Below are positions 1 to 12,501 of a stretch of DNA of 64,000 nucleotides, one piece after another. This stretch comes from Heracleum sosnowskyi (Eukaryota > Streptophyta > Magnoliopsida > Apiales > Apiaceae). The stretch covers positions 98,082,436 to 98,146,435 of the forward strand of contig CM061243.1 in assembly GCA_030848705.1 (NCBI GenBank). The letters run 5' to 3'. Position numbers and translations under genes: made by a program. The stretch's first letter is position 1. Every line of letters begins with the position of its first letter. Below the pieces are notes generated by a model. It saw nothing but the letters and a program-made list of their open reading frames with translations. It had not been told where the DNA came from and searched no databases.

Positions 1-1037
1 TATAACTATTAATATACAAATTTGGAATCAAGAACATCATCATCATCCCCGTCGGCTCGCCGGAGCTCATTGCCGACGGCGACATGGTTTGGAGGTGCCC
101 GGAATTCGGGTTTCCTTCAACAAACCTCACCAATTAGCAATTTAAAACAACCAAATAATCACGGAATCATCACAAAGCAATATTTTGGTAATGAATTAAG
201 ATCAAATCACCAAAACCCCTTGCATGCAAAACTGATACACACACATATACACACGGCCATACACACACACACAACCACGATCGTATATGTACGTATATAT
301 ATATATAACAATTGATTGTGTGGAGAGAAAAGAAGAGAGGGATGAAGATCTTACAGAAAATGAGAATAGCCGAGAGAGAGAGAGCAGAGAAGAGAGAATG
401 GAGGTGTCGACAATAAGAAAAGGGGAAGAATGCTGGGCTTGAGTGTTTTATAAGCCCCAAGGGCAAAACAGTAACTTCACAATTAAAAATCTGATTTTTA
501 ATAAAAGAAAACCAATATAATGCCTTTCTAAAATCCGAAATAAAATGAAAATAATATCTAAAAATCAAAATTTTATTTTTAAAACAGAGAATACAAATTT
601 ACAAGATAACACATATTTTTAAAATATTTTTATGATCAAAATTGAATTAAATATGAATTTTCAAAGTTTAAATCACATAAATTACATTTAACTCATAAAA
701 TCAGTTTTAAATCCTTAAGGCCAAAAATAAATTCCTCCACTAATTTTAGAAAATAATAGAATATAAAATAAAGGTTGTGAAAAAGACTTCACAATAAAAA
801 GAATCTCCGATGATTTTATAAAATTCCCGGAATGTCAAAAAGAACTAATTTTTAATAAGAAATTCATATAAAATGGAATTAAAAGCATACACATATATTT
901 TAATCCATACCATTCACCAAGTAAACATCTAATCATCACATTTTCAAATATCCACCTTTCACACAATATTCACATATCATAGATCTCAAATATTATTAAA
1001 TATTAATATTGTACAAGCGTTTTTCTGAGTCGTTATA
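1..1037 (-). repeat. 3' LTR of Tekay-1 (partial)
   Basis: This is the first ~1.04 kb (element orientation) of the 3' LTR. It aligns with 9437-10357 of the 5' LTR. By eye there are fewer than ten substitutions, plus one ~107 bp indel between CACCAA and CACGGCC. The element-strand start is TATAACGACTCAG, probably a decayed TGTAACGACTC. The ORFs at 22-315 and 170-568 lie inside LTR sequence and are not genes. Confidence 0.9.
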
Positions 1038-1050
1038 ACCTTCCCCCCTT
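1038..1050 (-). other. Polypurine tract of Tekay-1
   Basis: On the element (minus) strand this reads AAGGGGGGAAGG, directly before the 3' LTR start. This is the expected primer site for plus-strand DNA synthesis. Confidence 0.85.
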
Positions 1051-1078
1051 AAAAAGATTCTGTCCCCAGAATCTAACC

Positions 1079-1739
1079 TTATGAAAACAGATGTGGATAC
1101 TTTTCCAGCATCTCGCTCTCAAGTTCCCAAGTCGATTCTTCAACTCTGGGATTTCCACAAAACCTTAACTAACTTAACAGTCTTATTCCTTAGTTTCCTA
1201 TCCAAACGATCCTGAATTTCTACAGGTTGTTCTACATAAGATAAATCTGGCTCAATCTCAATAGGCTCGTACTTGATCACGTGATTTGTATCAGGATTAA
1301 ATCTCTTAAGCATTGACACATGAAAAACGTTATGAATGTGCTCCATGTGTGGTGGTAACGCTAACTCATATGCAACTTTTCCCATACGTCTCAGTATCTC
1401 AAACGGTCCTACATATCTCGGGCTAAGTTTCCCTTTCTTGCCAAATCTCGTAACTCCTTTCCATGGCGACACTTTTAGCAACACTTGATCTCCTTCTTCA
1501 AAGCTTATATCCTTCTTGTCTTGGTCCGCGTACTTCCGTTGTCTGTCTTGTGCCGTAACTAGTCTTTTCTGAATGATTTCAATCTTCTCCTTCATTTGTT
1601 GTACTAGCTCGGGTCCCAAAACTTTTCGTTCTCCCACTTCTTCCCAATATGCAGGCGACCTACATTTCCTTCCATACAATGCTTCATACAGGGGCATTCC
1701 AATACTTGTGTGATAGCTGTTGCGGCAAAAGAATTTCAC
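1079..1739 (-). pseudogene. Integrase C-terminus with chromodomain, Tekay-1
   Basis: A 199-codon open stretch encodes the end of a chromovirus integrase. It begins near the conserved YEALYGRKCRSP block, continues through a basic linker ending in DRQRKYAD, then the LLKVSPWKGVTRFGKKGKLS block, and ends in a chromodomain (YVEQPVEIQDR, VKVLWKSQS). The reading frame is lost near 1137. The expected ending (STWELESEM and a few more codons) is readable in a shifted frame down to about 1079, where a stop codon falls. In this family the chromodomain is thought to steer integration to marked chromatin. The piece is broken and could not act alone. It is the best preserved coding part of Tekay-1. Confidence 0.92.
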
Positions 1740-4270
1740 TAATGGTAAATGATCACCTCAATTGCTTTCAAAATCCATCGCACAAATTCTAAGTATATCT
1801 TCGATTGTCTGGATAGTCTATTCACCATGACTATATGCTTAAGGACGATAAACGGTACACATATTTAACTTGGTTTCTGAGCATGTCAAAACTTTCTTCC
1901 AAATCTTGAATTAGAATGAGGGTCTTGGTAAGATTCGATTGATACTTGAACCTCATGCTTTACTACTGCCTCTTACAGATAAAACGAATTTATCCAATGA
2001 ATGTTTCTCGTTGATGAAAAAGGAAATGTACCGACTTGGCATCATGAGATGTTCCTATTTAAACTCAGGAATTTCTATTGGTTGTAATTATCCACCAGGT
2101 CTTTGATTTTCAGTTTTAACTCTCTGACAGGTAAAACACTTACTTACTCATCCAGTAATATATCTTTCATATATGTCCACCAAGATTTTCTTTTAAGCCT
2201 TGTTACATCTTCGTACATCTGGGATGGATCGAATACTTCGAATTCACGAGCATCATTCAGTATCTCATTCTTTAACCATGTCACACTAGGTATCCAATTC
2301 CTAGAGAAATACCTAAAAATTCCTTTATCATCCTTTTGACTCCTTCTACTTTCCCCTGTAAAGTTACTCATGCTATCGTTCATCACTTCTGCTTGACAGT
2401 TTTCTACTTTTCACTAGCAGCTCAAGTTGAAAAGTCATTGTATATATGTTTATCATCTCCGTCGCTTGATCTGAAATACTAACCTCTATTCCTACTTTCT
2501 CAAATTCCTTGATCAGTCCTAACCATTTCCTCTACCTTATGTATACAGCTCCTTTTCGGTGAAAATATATTTCAAATGTTTATGATCCGAATAGATTTCA
2601 TACTTTCCTTCATACAAGTAGGCCTCCAAATCAATGCGAAGACTATTGTGGCTAGTTCTCAGTCATGTGTCGGGTGTTTCAACTCGTGGTTCTTTAGTTG
2701 TCTAGAAACATACACAGTTATCTTATCATGTTAAATTAGTCTTGATTCTTAACACAAAGCTGTCATCTCAATTTATTTATTGATATTGTCCTAAGGTACA
2801 TGAGTCATCATTTCTAGTAACAATGAATCTATTTTACCATTATGGCTCGACTAAAGAGTTCTGTTCCTCTAGCAATTTAAATATTTCCTTATCCATTTAT
2901 CTTCTTCTTTAACTCTTAGATGCTTTCCAGTAAGCTTGGTTAATGGTGTGGCTATCTTGGTACAATCCTTGACAAACCTTCGATAATCACCATCCAATCT
3001 CATAAAACTTCTAACTTCTGTAGGTGTCTTAGGCCTTACTCAATTCATTACCGTTTCAACCTTAGCTGGATCCACTTGGATTCCTTCTCTACTAACTACC
3101 TGTCCTAGTAATTGTAATTCTTTCAACCAAAACTCGCACTTAGAAAGCTTTGCACACAATCTCTATTTTCTTAAAATTTCTAGGGTTATTCTCAAATGAT
3201 CTGTATGTTCTTCTTCCGTCTTCGAATACCTTAAGATGTCATTTATGAAAACATTCTCAAACTTATCCAAATATTTCTTAAAAATCATATTCATCATGTT
3301 CATAAAAGTGGCAGTTGTATTCATCAAACCGAACTCCATCACTACGAACTCATAGTGTCCATATACATCAGGTTCAAAACATCATCTAAGGAATATCTTC
3401 GAGTTTTTTTTTTATGACAGTAACCAAATCATAAATAAATTTTGAAAAGCACACTGTGTTCTTTAACTGGTCAGATCATCAATCCTTGACAATGGGTATT
3501 TGTCCTTAATGGTCAACTTGGCGCACCCAATAGGAATACACTAGACCTTATAACTCCCTTTTTCCTAAGATCTTGCAATTGAATTGCTAACTCTTTCATT
3601 TCTACTTATGCCATTCTATATGGAGCCGTCGAAACTGGTTTTGTCCCGGGTGCTAAGTCTTCAACAAATCTACTTCCCTGGCAGGAGGTAAACCTAAAAG
3701 ATTGTCAAGTAATACAATTTGAAATTCGTTGGCTACTTGAATCTTCTCTATCCAAGGTGTTTCTTTCCTAACATTTACCTCGTATGACGATAAGTTTTAC
3801 AACCTTGACACAATAATCTTTTACCTTTGATAGGTAGATACCTCTTCGTCTGCTTCCGGCCTCGGATAACAACTTTTACATTATCTAGGGCTCGAAATTT
3901 CCATTTTCTTCATATTCTGTTAACCAATCTATTCTTAGAATTTACATTAGATTTCTATTATGTCAATCTCACAGTGAGGACAAGCTAGATTAATCGATAT
4001 ATGCTCCTGAGTAGCTATTCATGTAGTCAAAACTTTACTTAACCGTTGCGTTTTACAGTCCGACTTACGAGCAGATTCTCTGAAAATAAAATACTTTGTG
4101 GCTTCGAATTCGTTAACACTTTGGCACTTATGTAGCTAATATGAAACGTATCCGCAACCACATCCTTGTTCTTTACTGTATCACTCATGGTTATATTGAG
4201 GATTCTTGTCCTTGGTTACTTAGTGTGTAATGGTCATGTTACCCTTAACATATTGCTTACTGGGTCTAGT
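1740..4270 (-). pseudogene. Decayed pol of Tekay-1 (protease, RT, RNase H, integrase core)
   Basis: No long frame remains, but blocks of a Ty3/gypsy pol can be read in shifting minus-strand frames. Near 1770-1850 is the integrase segment around the catalytic Glu. At 2090-2390 is the integrase zinc-finger region, with CFTCQRVKTENQ and MYEDVTRLKRKSWW. RNase H remnants lie at about 2560-2900 (EIYSDHKHLKYIFTEKEL, NHELKHPTHD). RT remnants lie at about 2950-3600 (EFVVMEFGLMNTTATF, LSKCEFWLKELQLLGQVVS). Protease sequence is expected at about 3700-4200 but I could not pick out its active site. Frameshifts and stops occur every 100-250 bp. Confidence 0.85.
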
Positions 4271-5350
4271 GCTTGTAATCTCTTAAGGAACGTCATACCT
4301 TCCTACACTTGTTACACGTAACTCTTGCCTTCGGTTTATGGCTCTCCTTGGCGTAGTGTCCTGTCTGAGTACACTTGTAACGTACCATATTGATCTTATT
4401 ACAAACTCCCAGTTGCTTCTTTCTACAAGTTCTATATTCTGGTATCGGAGGTTTCGGAGGTCTTGGTTAATCCATATTTTATGAACGGTTCCCTTGCTTA
4501 TCATTTCCAGTTTCTGGTCTTCAAAATCCAACATTCCTATTTGACTGAAACTCAGGCCTTATATTGAAATGGTTCTAAAAGTTCCCTATTTGTTGGTTTC
4601 CTTCCGGTGTCTCTGGCTTCCCTTTTTCTAGCTTCTTCTGTTTGTGATCAATCACTTTATTCCTAATCCATGACCTCACTTCCCCTGTTGGAGTCTCTTA
4701 ACTCTCTTCTCATCAATATTCACATATTCGGACATAAACCTGGTCAGATCTATAAATTTTTGTTCAAACCATGTTACGCTCAAGTTATCATGCTTCGGTT
4801 CTAAAATTTATGTCCAACATTTGGTCTCAAGACGTTCAAAACCTTGTAATGTTTTAACTACTATATCCAAAGTGTAATATAGGATAAACAGGTGCTTATA
4901 TATACTTTTCTGACAAGTAGAATAACAGTCTTTCATCAACAATAATCAACTCCTTTTTAGTATATCCAATATCACTTTACTTCATACTTCAACATGATTA
5001 GTATTCGTATATCCTTGTTACCTTCTCCTTGTCCATACCAAACTCTCGGTAATAATAAACCTTGACATCGTATTGTATGTCAAATGAGCAATTTAACTCG
5101 ACATCCAATCCCTCTTTTAAAAGAAATTTCTCATTTTTTATCAAAACAGTTTCCCGTCAATATAAGTACAGTTTGACACTCAGAATACCATCATTCGCCT
5201 TTGCAAATTTCAAATCGCTGATACCTCTAAGAGTTTCTGACAGAATGAATCAATAGATATGAAGGTGTCAATAGATATGGATATATGACAAGTATGTTTA
5301 GTAAGAATTTCTGGTAAAAAGAATCAAACTAAGAGATCAAAATGATCATC
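4271..5350 (-). pseudogene. Decayed gag of Tekay-1
   Basis: The nucleocapsid zinc knuckle is readable at about 4340-4400 (CYKCTQTGHYAKE), followed by the start of a second CNKC motif near 4310. The capsid region is readable at about 4690-4760 as a decayed KFIDLTRFMSEYVN, the counterpart of the chromovirus gag block FxELxRFxPEYVN. The expected start codon region, judged by the usual distance to that block, is around 5300-5400, but no intact start remains. The 5' limit is therefore approximate. Confidence 0.7.
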
Positions 5351-5429
5351 GAACTTTATCAGGTTGCATTTGTCAATTTAAACAACAAGGTACAGAAGGT
5401 GGCCAACCTTTAGTACTTCCATGACAAAC

Positions 5430-5520
5430 ACACCACTGGTGGCGTCCCACCGGACTTCTATCACACAGATAGAAAGTACCTGAATCCCCTATATATATAT
5501 AGGGTTGTTCATCTCAGTTA
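5430..5520 (-). other. Three-hairpin leader module, Tekay-1 copy
   Basis: This is a conserved non-coding block upstream of the gag remnant and about 1.24 kb downstream of the PBS. On the element strand it holds, in order: an 18-bp perfect palindrome CCCTATATATATATAGGG (5487-5504); a hairpin with stem CTATC/GATAG, extended by further pairs around one bulged base (5454-5477); and a hairpin GGTGG-GACG-CCACC (5438-5451). The same three hairpins in the same order occur in Tekay-2 (28705-28770) and Tekay-3 (56284-56346). The block is not a conserved reading frame, because its length varies by non-multiples of three. Confidence 0.75.
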
Positions 5521-6748
5521 CAACAAGGAGGATCAAAAATTTAAGAGGAACATATGAAAGGTTTAAGAGTTCCAAAGGTTTGTATGTATATAATTTTGGA
5601 TCAAGTAGCCCTTGAACAATAGAGGTATTTTGTAAAGAATAAAATAATAGAAATGAAAAATTGAATCTTTTAAAAAGGTAAATTGAATAAAATCAATGGC
5701 TAGTTATGAACCGACTTATCCTAACATCGAACGTATGGAGATAATCATGCCTTGTCTCATGTAGATGGTCCTTAGGGGAGTTAATTTCTAGTTTGAGGTT
5801 ATAGGTATGTCCCGATAGTAAATCAACTATATGTAATCTTGAATAAAGAAATAATCTACACTTAGGCCACTTCTCTGGGCAAATGTCTCTATCGCGGGGG
5901 AATATCGTTATTATATCGTAAAGAATCTATCTAAGTGTTTCTAGACGTTATCTTGGGGATTCTACTCTCGCTCAATTCTAACCACACTTGATACGACACC
6001 TGGCATGGTGTTTCCTATAGCTTCCGCGGTGCAGTCGAAGTTGCAGATGAAATTCTGTAAAGTACATAAGGATTTACAGGTGATGTCTTCTGAACTGGTA
6101 GCTCTGACGCTCCGATTGACTCTTCCAGCTTCGAATTAGTTTCCTCGTCCATAACTCGATCTTCAGATGGTTGCAGCGTATACTCGCTCGATATGTCGGA
6201 ATACTATATAACATGGAAGTGCGTAACTTAAGTTAATATTTCTACAGAAAATTCGGCATGACCTATTCGTAAAATGGACTATGCCCTGTTTAAAAATATC
6301 TCAAATACTAACTCAATCATCCACACATAATCCATAATCCATTCAATATTCCATCCATCTCCAATCCCTTTCATTTTATACGTAAAAAAAAAATAAATCT
6401 GCCTTGACTTGCAGCTATACTATCAAAAAAGAAATTTACCCAAAGGGTAATGGAAATCTCCACTTGGCCGGGTGTATACACTGATACTGACGGATATGGC
6501 TTAGGAAAAGTAATCTCAGATGAAGGGTAATCTCTCGAAACAGCCATTATCTGTAGCAACACAATAATAAACCAAGAAGATACTTAAACGGTAAAGGGTT
6601 ATCTTAATTCTACTAATACTCATCCTAAAAGTAACCTGTATCTACAAATCCTATCTTGCCTAATGAGCTTAAGTCCTACTTCTCACCTTAAACTCTCTCA
6701 TTATTGTTACACCTAATCCTGGCTTGTTTCAGTGACCAAAAACTGATC
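5521..6748 (-). other. Long untranslated leader of Tekay-1
   Basis: About 1.2 kb lies between the PBS and the hairpin module. Only short frames exist (63 codons at most) and none resembles a known protein. A long leader is also present in Tekay-2 (~2 kb) and Tekay-3 (~0.74 kb). A faint acidic frame near 6050-6200 might be a decayed gag N-terminal extension, but I cannot support it. Confidence 0.6.
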
Positions 6749-6760
6749 GCTCTGATACCA
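6749..6760 (-). other. Primer-binding site of Tekay-1 (initiator tRNA-Met)
   Basis: The minus strand reads TGGTATCAGAGC, complementary to the 3' end of plant initiator tRNA-Met, three bases downstream of the 5' LTR end. This fixes the orientation and the LTR boundary. Confidence 0.93.
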
Positions 6761-6763
6761 ACC

Positions 6764-9700
6764 TGTCACGCCCTCCCAATCTGGGGTCATGATTGGGGAG
6801 TCACTACAACCTCTATACATATAAACCCGTGAATAATAATATAAACATGAAGACACAACCCCAACTTTACCCTGGATCTTTAACAGGTAATGGTATGAAA
6901 CAAGCATCAACTATCTACTTCATTTTATTACATAATAAAAATCTCAAAAGTTATTACAACCATGTCCCAAAAGCTCTACGTTCCCTCCTTACAAAAACAC
7001 CTTCTACAAGTGGTCAACACCTACCTGAGCTGGCATCCAAAAAATAACCCTATAAGAAGACTTCCTAGCTGTCTGAAAGGTGCGTACCATCTTCTTGTTT
7101 AACTGTGGGTTAGAACAGGGAAAAGAATGAGCCAAATGCTCAGCAAGTAATAATATGGCCAAATAATTAACCACAGTGAAATAGTTTTCAATACCAATCT
7201 GTATGTCATAAGTATAGCAGAATCCATATCAAGGGATTATCCGAACAATGAACTCGTTATACAATTTCAAAGGGTAAACCAATTTCCTTATTAAGATATA
7301 TGATTTCAAGAAAAGCAATAAGTAATTTGGAGATTTTTCACAACGCCACGGACAATACGGGTGATCAGCCACGTAAAGTCCCCATACCGGACACACAGTC
7401 CCTCTGGTCCTTGTATTGGGTCCCATTAGGCACACATTGGCCTGTAGACTAGTCCATCCCTAGTCATTGCATTATAATTAAAAGTGTTGGACCGGCGTCA
7501 CTCGGCCTCTTACGCCTCCAATCTTAGGAATCCGTGGAAACCATAAATCGGAATTTAAATGATTATAACTTTTGAAACTTCCTTTCTTTTAAAACCTTTC
7601 TCATGAAAGAAATCCTTTTAAATCAAAAGATAAGTATTTGTATAGAGTCAAAGTGAAAGTTCATGTATTCTCAAATTTCAAGTAAGTGGGTGATTCATAG
7701 GTACAAGTTCAAATCTAATGCAATAGAATCTCAGGTTAAAAAGGCATCAAAATGTGAGTATAATCAAAGGATAAAGGTAAGATCTGGAGAAAAGTTCAAG
7801 CAAGATATGGTTCATATAACATTTGTGTTGTGTCTATAATGTTTGTATAGAAGAATCTTTTGTGAATCAGGTAAGTTCAATTTGATCAATCTGGATTTCT
7901 ATCAATGGGAAATCAAGAAGTAAATGTCATAGGTATGTTTTGGATATGTACTAAAATGTGAGTTATGGTATATTCACTTTTGGGTGTAAAGGATCAAAGA
8001 AAGAACTAAACATAGTATGATGTATGAACCAACAAGATATATGAACAGAAATAAGGATTTACCAAATGAACATGATATGTTTTCAGGATTAAAAGGGCAT
8101 ATAAACAAGATAGCAATTCATATATGTCAAAATGAAAGAATGGCATTTAGAAACGAAAGCAAGTCAGAATTACTTGCCTTAAGTAGCTAAAAAGAGTAAT
8201 CAGATTCACTGGTTCTCCACCTTAGTCTTGCCTTTATTTCTAGGCTCTACTTCTTCGGATTCTTAAGTAGCTTTTAGAACAACCGTACTCACTGAATTTT
8301 TGCCTTCGCCTTTCCTTTATCTCTATGTTCCACGTCTCGTGACTCTACAAAAGAGTATATACTATCTTAGAATGATCCTCTCAAAATTCTAATCCTTATT
8401 CTAAACTATCCAACGTTCTCTAAACGCGTAAACACATAATATTTATATCACTTATAACTCTTAACCATATAATAAGCACAAAACTCACATAAGCGCACAT
8501 TGCCATTTAGGTTCACATAACATACTCCTTTAACATATATGTATATATCCTGACTTTCCGTTTATACCACACTTGGTTATCCCTTTAAATCAACTTGACC
8601 AATGCTAACCATATCCTTAACACCTTTACAAACAATGTTATCATCTCAAAAGCTGAAAAAATCTGCTGCGCATGCCTTACCAAAACATTTTTCATAAATC
8701 CAAAAGTAATCAAACAAATACCACATTTGACAGGCTACTTTCTGATTACTACTCCAACTCAGAATAAAAATTTCAACTTCAGAACAGTTTATTTAGACTA
8801 AAAACGAACAGGTTAAAGTATGAACTGAAGCACAGAAAAATCCCTGTTGCGCAACTTTTAGTAAAACATGCATAACTCTTTACTCGCTAACTCTATCGAT
8901 ACAAGGTTTGCACCTGAGCAAACTAGACTCCAACTAGAACAATTTCCTCTTAGACTTACTGTCTAAAACAGGTAGCAAACAATTGCAATTAACCAAAACA
9001 GAACAGACAGTTCTGGGCATCTCAACATTCTGCACATAAACCTTTAATCACTAACATTCTTATTGCATAACCTATGATACAACTAATCAACCATTCTCAA
9101 CTACTTAGGCTTCCACAACACTCACAAATCAGAACTTTAAGAAGAAGTACTCAATTTATAAATTAAAATCAATTAGCATCAACAATCACAAACACTACAC
9201 TTCTAATCCGACAAAAACCCCAAATCAAAACCTTCAACTTAAAATCAAACATCAAACATATATAATCCAAAATTTTCTAAATTTAACACAATCACTAACA
9301 TGAAATCACTATAACCTTGAGGCTATCAATTAATCATCAACATCAATACTTCAAACCAATTTTACAAAAAGGGGAAAATCGAAAATACACACATGCATTT
9401 CGATTCCTCAACATGCAACCCAAATTACATCTAAATATAACTATTAATATACAAATTTGGAATCAAGAACATCATCATCATCCCCGTCGGCTCGCCGGAG
9501 CTCATTGCCGACGGCGGCATGGTTTGGAGGTGCCCGGAATTCGGGTTTCCTTCAACAAACCTCACCAACCACGGCCATACACACACACACAACCACGATC
9601 GTATATGTACGTATATATATATATATAACAATTGATTGTGTGGAGAGAAAAGAAGAGAGGGATGAAGATCTTACAGAAAATGAGAATAGCCGAGAGAGAG

Positions 9701-10357
9701 AGAGCAGAGAAGAGAGAATGAAGGTGTCGACAATAAGAAAAGGGGAAGAATGCTGGGCTTGAGTGTTTTATAAGCCCCAAGGGCAAAACAGTAACTTCAC
9801 AATTAAAAATCTGATTTTTAATAAAAGAAAACCAATATAATGCCTTTCTAAAATCCGAAATAAAATGAAAATAATATCTAAAAATCAAAATTTTATTTTT
9901 AAAACAGAGAATACAAATTTACAAGCTCACACATATTTTTAAAATATTTTTATGATCAAAATTGAATTAAATATGAATTTTCAAAGTTTAAATCACATAA
10001 ATTACATTTAACTCATAAAATCAGTTTTAAATCCTTAAGGCCAAACATAAATTCCTCCACTAATTTTAGAAAATAATAGAATATAAAATAAAGGTTGTGA
10101 AAAAGATTTCACAATAAAAAGAATCTCCGATGATTTTATAAAATTCCCGGAATGTCAAAAAGAACTAATTTTTAATAAGAAATTCATATAAAATGCAATT
10201 AAAAGCATACACATATATTTTAATCCATACCATTCACCAAGTAAACATCTAATCATCACATTTTAAAATATCCACCTTTCACACAATATTCACATATCAT
10301 AGATCTCAAATATTATTAAATATTAATATTGTACAAGCGTTTTTCTGAGTCGTTATA
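6764..10357 (-). repeat. 5' LTR of Tekay-1, 3,594 bp
   Basis: The LTR is bounded by the PBS on its left (element end GGGCGTGACA) and by TATAACGACTCAG at 10357. It carries a Tekay-type terminal block (GACCCCAGATTGGGAGGGCGT). It holds no protein-like ORF; frames such as 6793-7047, 8595-8801, 9317-9628 and 9457-9762 are short and non-conserved. A CA/TG-rich simple repeat and a TA run lie at about 9575-9630. Compared with 1-1037 it lacks about 107 bp. Confidence 0.9.
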
Positions 10358-11355
10358 TCAAGAGTATTCAAGTTTATTCCAGTATATGAGTTTATCAGAA
10401 AGCATATGAGATTACGAAAAGGTATTTGATTTTATGAAAAAGATATATGGAATCAGATGAGTTTAGAAAATGGATTGGAAATATTTTACATTGCCTTTAT
10501 TTCCAAATTATGATATGAGGTAAATGTTTGATATGAAAGATGATATTTGAATTTTCCTTATAACTTCATCTTTCAAGTTATATGTTGATAGTCTGCTTAT
10601 ATTTTATATAGCAGATATTTTACAGAAAGGATATACTGAGTTATCTTGTTATTTCATCTTTTATATTATACTAGAACTTTGTTCATAGTATGAATATCGA
10701 AATTTGCAGAGTATTATGAAATGATATTTGAAGTACAGTAATGGTACTATTTTTGGAATACATTCCGATAAGGAAATGATTTCAGTATCGAGATATTTTG
10801 ACAAATTATTGTCGTATACCCGCTTTATTTCTGGGTTGAATTAAGGGCAGAATTATGTCATACTTTCATTACCTTGCTGAGCTATAGCTCACTCTTGCTA
10901 TTATTTTATATATATTATATAGCAGCGAAGCAGGATGCCAATGGGACGGCACATACCTCGCAAGGCGTTTCCATTAAACAGTTTCTAGCAGCGATCCCGA
11001 GAGTAGTACGAACCTATTGAATCAGGCTACGGCTTTTGGTATTCAACTTATGTATAGACCTGAATGGTATTAGAGGATGGTGAGCATCAGAAGGCTAAGT
11101 TGGTAATGTAACAATACTTAGAAATTGTATCAGTAACAGATTCAAAAGACATTTGGGTATTGTAATAAAAATTATTTATTCCGCAGTTGTTGTATTGTGT
11201 CGTTTCTGAGACTCTAACCTGTGTGTGTGTGTGTGAGACATATAATGTGGGGTCATGAGCAGGTGAAATATGAATGGTGTGGGTCATACAGGTAAGGCAA
11301 GGAGTACATGGATTGTGACAACCCTAAATCCCCGACCCCGGATTTGGGGCTGCTA
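10358..11355 (+). repeat. Truncated Tekay-2-type LTR remnant, plus orientation
   Basis: The segment is the reverse complement of about 23903-24850 of Tekay-2. Shared blocks include ATTGGAAATATTTTACA and the GAAGCAGGATGCCAATGGGA region (10927). The right end is the LTR terminus block CCCCGGATTTGGGGCTG near 11352, with the last bases decayed. The left part of the LTR is missing because Tekay-1 begins at 10357. There is a short TG repeat at about 11221-11236. This is an older LTR that was interrupted by Tekay-1. Confidence 0.85.
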
Positions 11356-11963
11356 TATTCCACCTCAAATGAGGTCGAAGGGCCACGACCTCAAATCGAG
11401 GTCGAATCGTTTGACGTGACACCAAAATGAGCCCCTTCTTCGACCTCAAACGAGGTCGAAAGGCTACGACCTCAAGACCGGGTCATTTTGTTCGACCTAG
11501 GACCAAATTGAGATCGAAAATTGAGGTCGACAATACCTCAAAAAATTGAGGTCGAAAACACCTCACAAACTGAGGTCGAAAAAGCCTTAGAATGAGGTAG
11601 AAAAACCGAGGTCGAAAATACATGAAAAGCTGAGGTCGTTTTGTTCGACCTAGGATCAAATGAGGTCGAAAATACCTCACAAGCTGAGGTCGAAAAAGCC
11701 TTAGAATGAGGTCGAAAAACCGAGGTCGAAAATACATGAAAAGCTGAGGTCGTTTTGTTCGACCTAGGACCGAAATGAGGTCGAAAATCGAGGTTGAAAA
11801 TACCTCAAAAGCTGAGGTCGAAAAAGCCTTAGAATGAGGTCTAAAATACCTCAAAAATGAGGTCGACAAAACCTCAAAATGAGGTCGAAAATACCTCAAA
11901 ATGAGGTCTAAAATACCTCAAAATGAGGTCCAAAATACCTCAAATGAGGTCGAATGTGTACGA
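11356..11963. repeat. Minisatellite built on a GAGGTCGAAAA/TACCTCAAAA unit, with higher-order repeats
   Basis: About 600 bp is filled with variants of a ~20-25 bp unit, GAGGTCGAAAATACCTCAAA. Many copies are self-complementary (CGACCTCAAACGAGGTCG). A larger repeat of about 120 bp is visible: the block from AAAAAGCCTTAGAATGAGG to GTTCGACCTAGGA recurs near 11580, 11693 and 11820 with few changes. The 138-codon minus-strand frame over 11483-11899 is only the translation of this repeat. The array is bounded by the Tekay-2-type LTR end on the left and the SIRE-A LTR on the right. Confidence 0.85.
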
Positions 11964-12501
11964 TGTTGCCCAGTAAATAACAATTGTAGAAGGGGGGTTG
12001 AATACAATTGTATAAGATTCTCGACTTAATAAAATATAGATCACAAATATGAAAGAATAATAACAGCTTTATTAAATCTGATATAAAACTGTTACAAACT
12101 CTCTCAAGAAATTCTGATGTTCTTGAGAGCTTCTAGGTTACTATATACTCGTGTATGCGATTGATTAATTAAAATCAAAACCTAAACTGTGTTTATATAC
12201 TACACAACTTCTCTATCGATTACAAGATAAGTCCAAATCAATTACAAACTATATTGAAACATATCCTAACCGACAGCTTCATTCCTATAAACTAGGAACC
12301 GACAAAATAAACTTCCTTCTTTAACTAGACTCCATAAATAACTCAAAGTTGTAATCCTGATCAGCTTCCAGTCCTGATGATCAATCCTGATCATAGTCCT
12401 GATAGCAATCCTGATACTGACGCTTGAGCAAATACTGATGACGTTAGCAATCCTGATCAGTTGAGTCTAGATCCTGACGATCATTGAATCCTGATCTAAC
12501 A
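11964..12501 (-). repeat. 3' LTR of SIRE-A, 538 bp
   Basis: On the element strand the LTR starts TGTTAGATCAGG and ends TACTGGGCAACA. It carries a TATA box (plus-strand TTTATA at 12192-12197), an inverted repeat CTCTCAAGAA/TTCTTGAGAG (12101-12129), a poly(A) signal (plus-strand TTTATT at 12068-12073) and the usual CCCCCCTTCTACAA block near its end. Eight or more copies of ATCCTGAT or its complement lie in the first 150 bp. The preceding purine tract is GGGGGAGAT. Confidence 0.92.
12192..12197 (-). promoter_or_regulatory. TATA box in SIRE-A LTR
   Basis: The element strand reads TAGTATATAAACACAG. The same TATATAAACAC core is at 38462 (SIRE-E), 50461 (SIRE-G) and 60180 (SIRE-H), always about 90-120 bp upstream of the AATAAA-type signal. 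It is therefore the likely LTR promoter core. Confidence 0.7.

Larger units (their letters stand above)
1..10357 (-). mobile_element. Tekay-1: Ty3/gypsy chromovirus (Tekay/Del type), left end outside the window
   Basis: Both LTRs are recognisable: bases 1-1037 match 9437-10357 at roughly 99% by eye, apart from a block of about 107 bp near 133-240 that is present only in the left copy. On the minus strand the order is 5' LTR (6764-10357), PBS, leader, gag remnant, pol remnant with a C-terminal chromodomain, purine tract, 3' LTR. That order and the integrase tail are typical of Tekay/Del chromoviruses. The 3' LTR runs off the left edge, so the outer target-site duplication cannot be seen. The coding region is full of stops and frameshifts even though the LTRs are nearly identical. 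The element sits directly against a Tekay-2-type LTR remnant at 10358, presumably its insertion target. Confidence 0.9.

Noticed and set aside
22..568. ORFs in the Tekay-1 LTR (also at 9317-9888)
   Set aside because: They lie in LTR sequence, include simple repeats, and recur in both LTRs only because the LTRs are copies.
5430..5520. Possible hammerhead or other self-cleaving ribozyme in the Tekay leader module
   Set aside because: The block has CTGATG, but I could not find the second conserved GAAA core or a three-stem junction, so no ribozyme is claimed.
11483..11899. 138-codon minus-strand ORF rich in RPHF/RPQF repeats
   Set aside because: It is the translation of the GAGGTCGAAAA minisatellite, with no independent coding evidence.
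11356..11963. CRISPR-like repeat array
   Set aside because: The units are contiguous, variable and have no unique spacers; the context is a plant genome.
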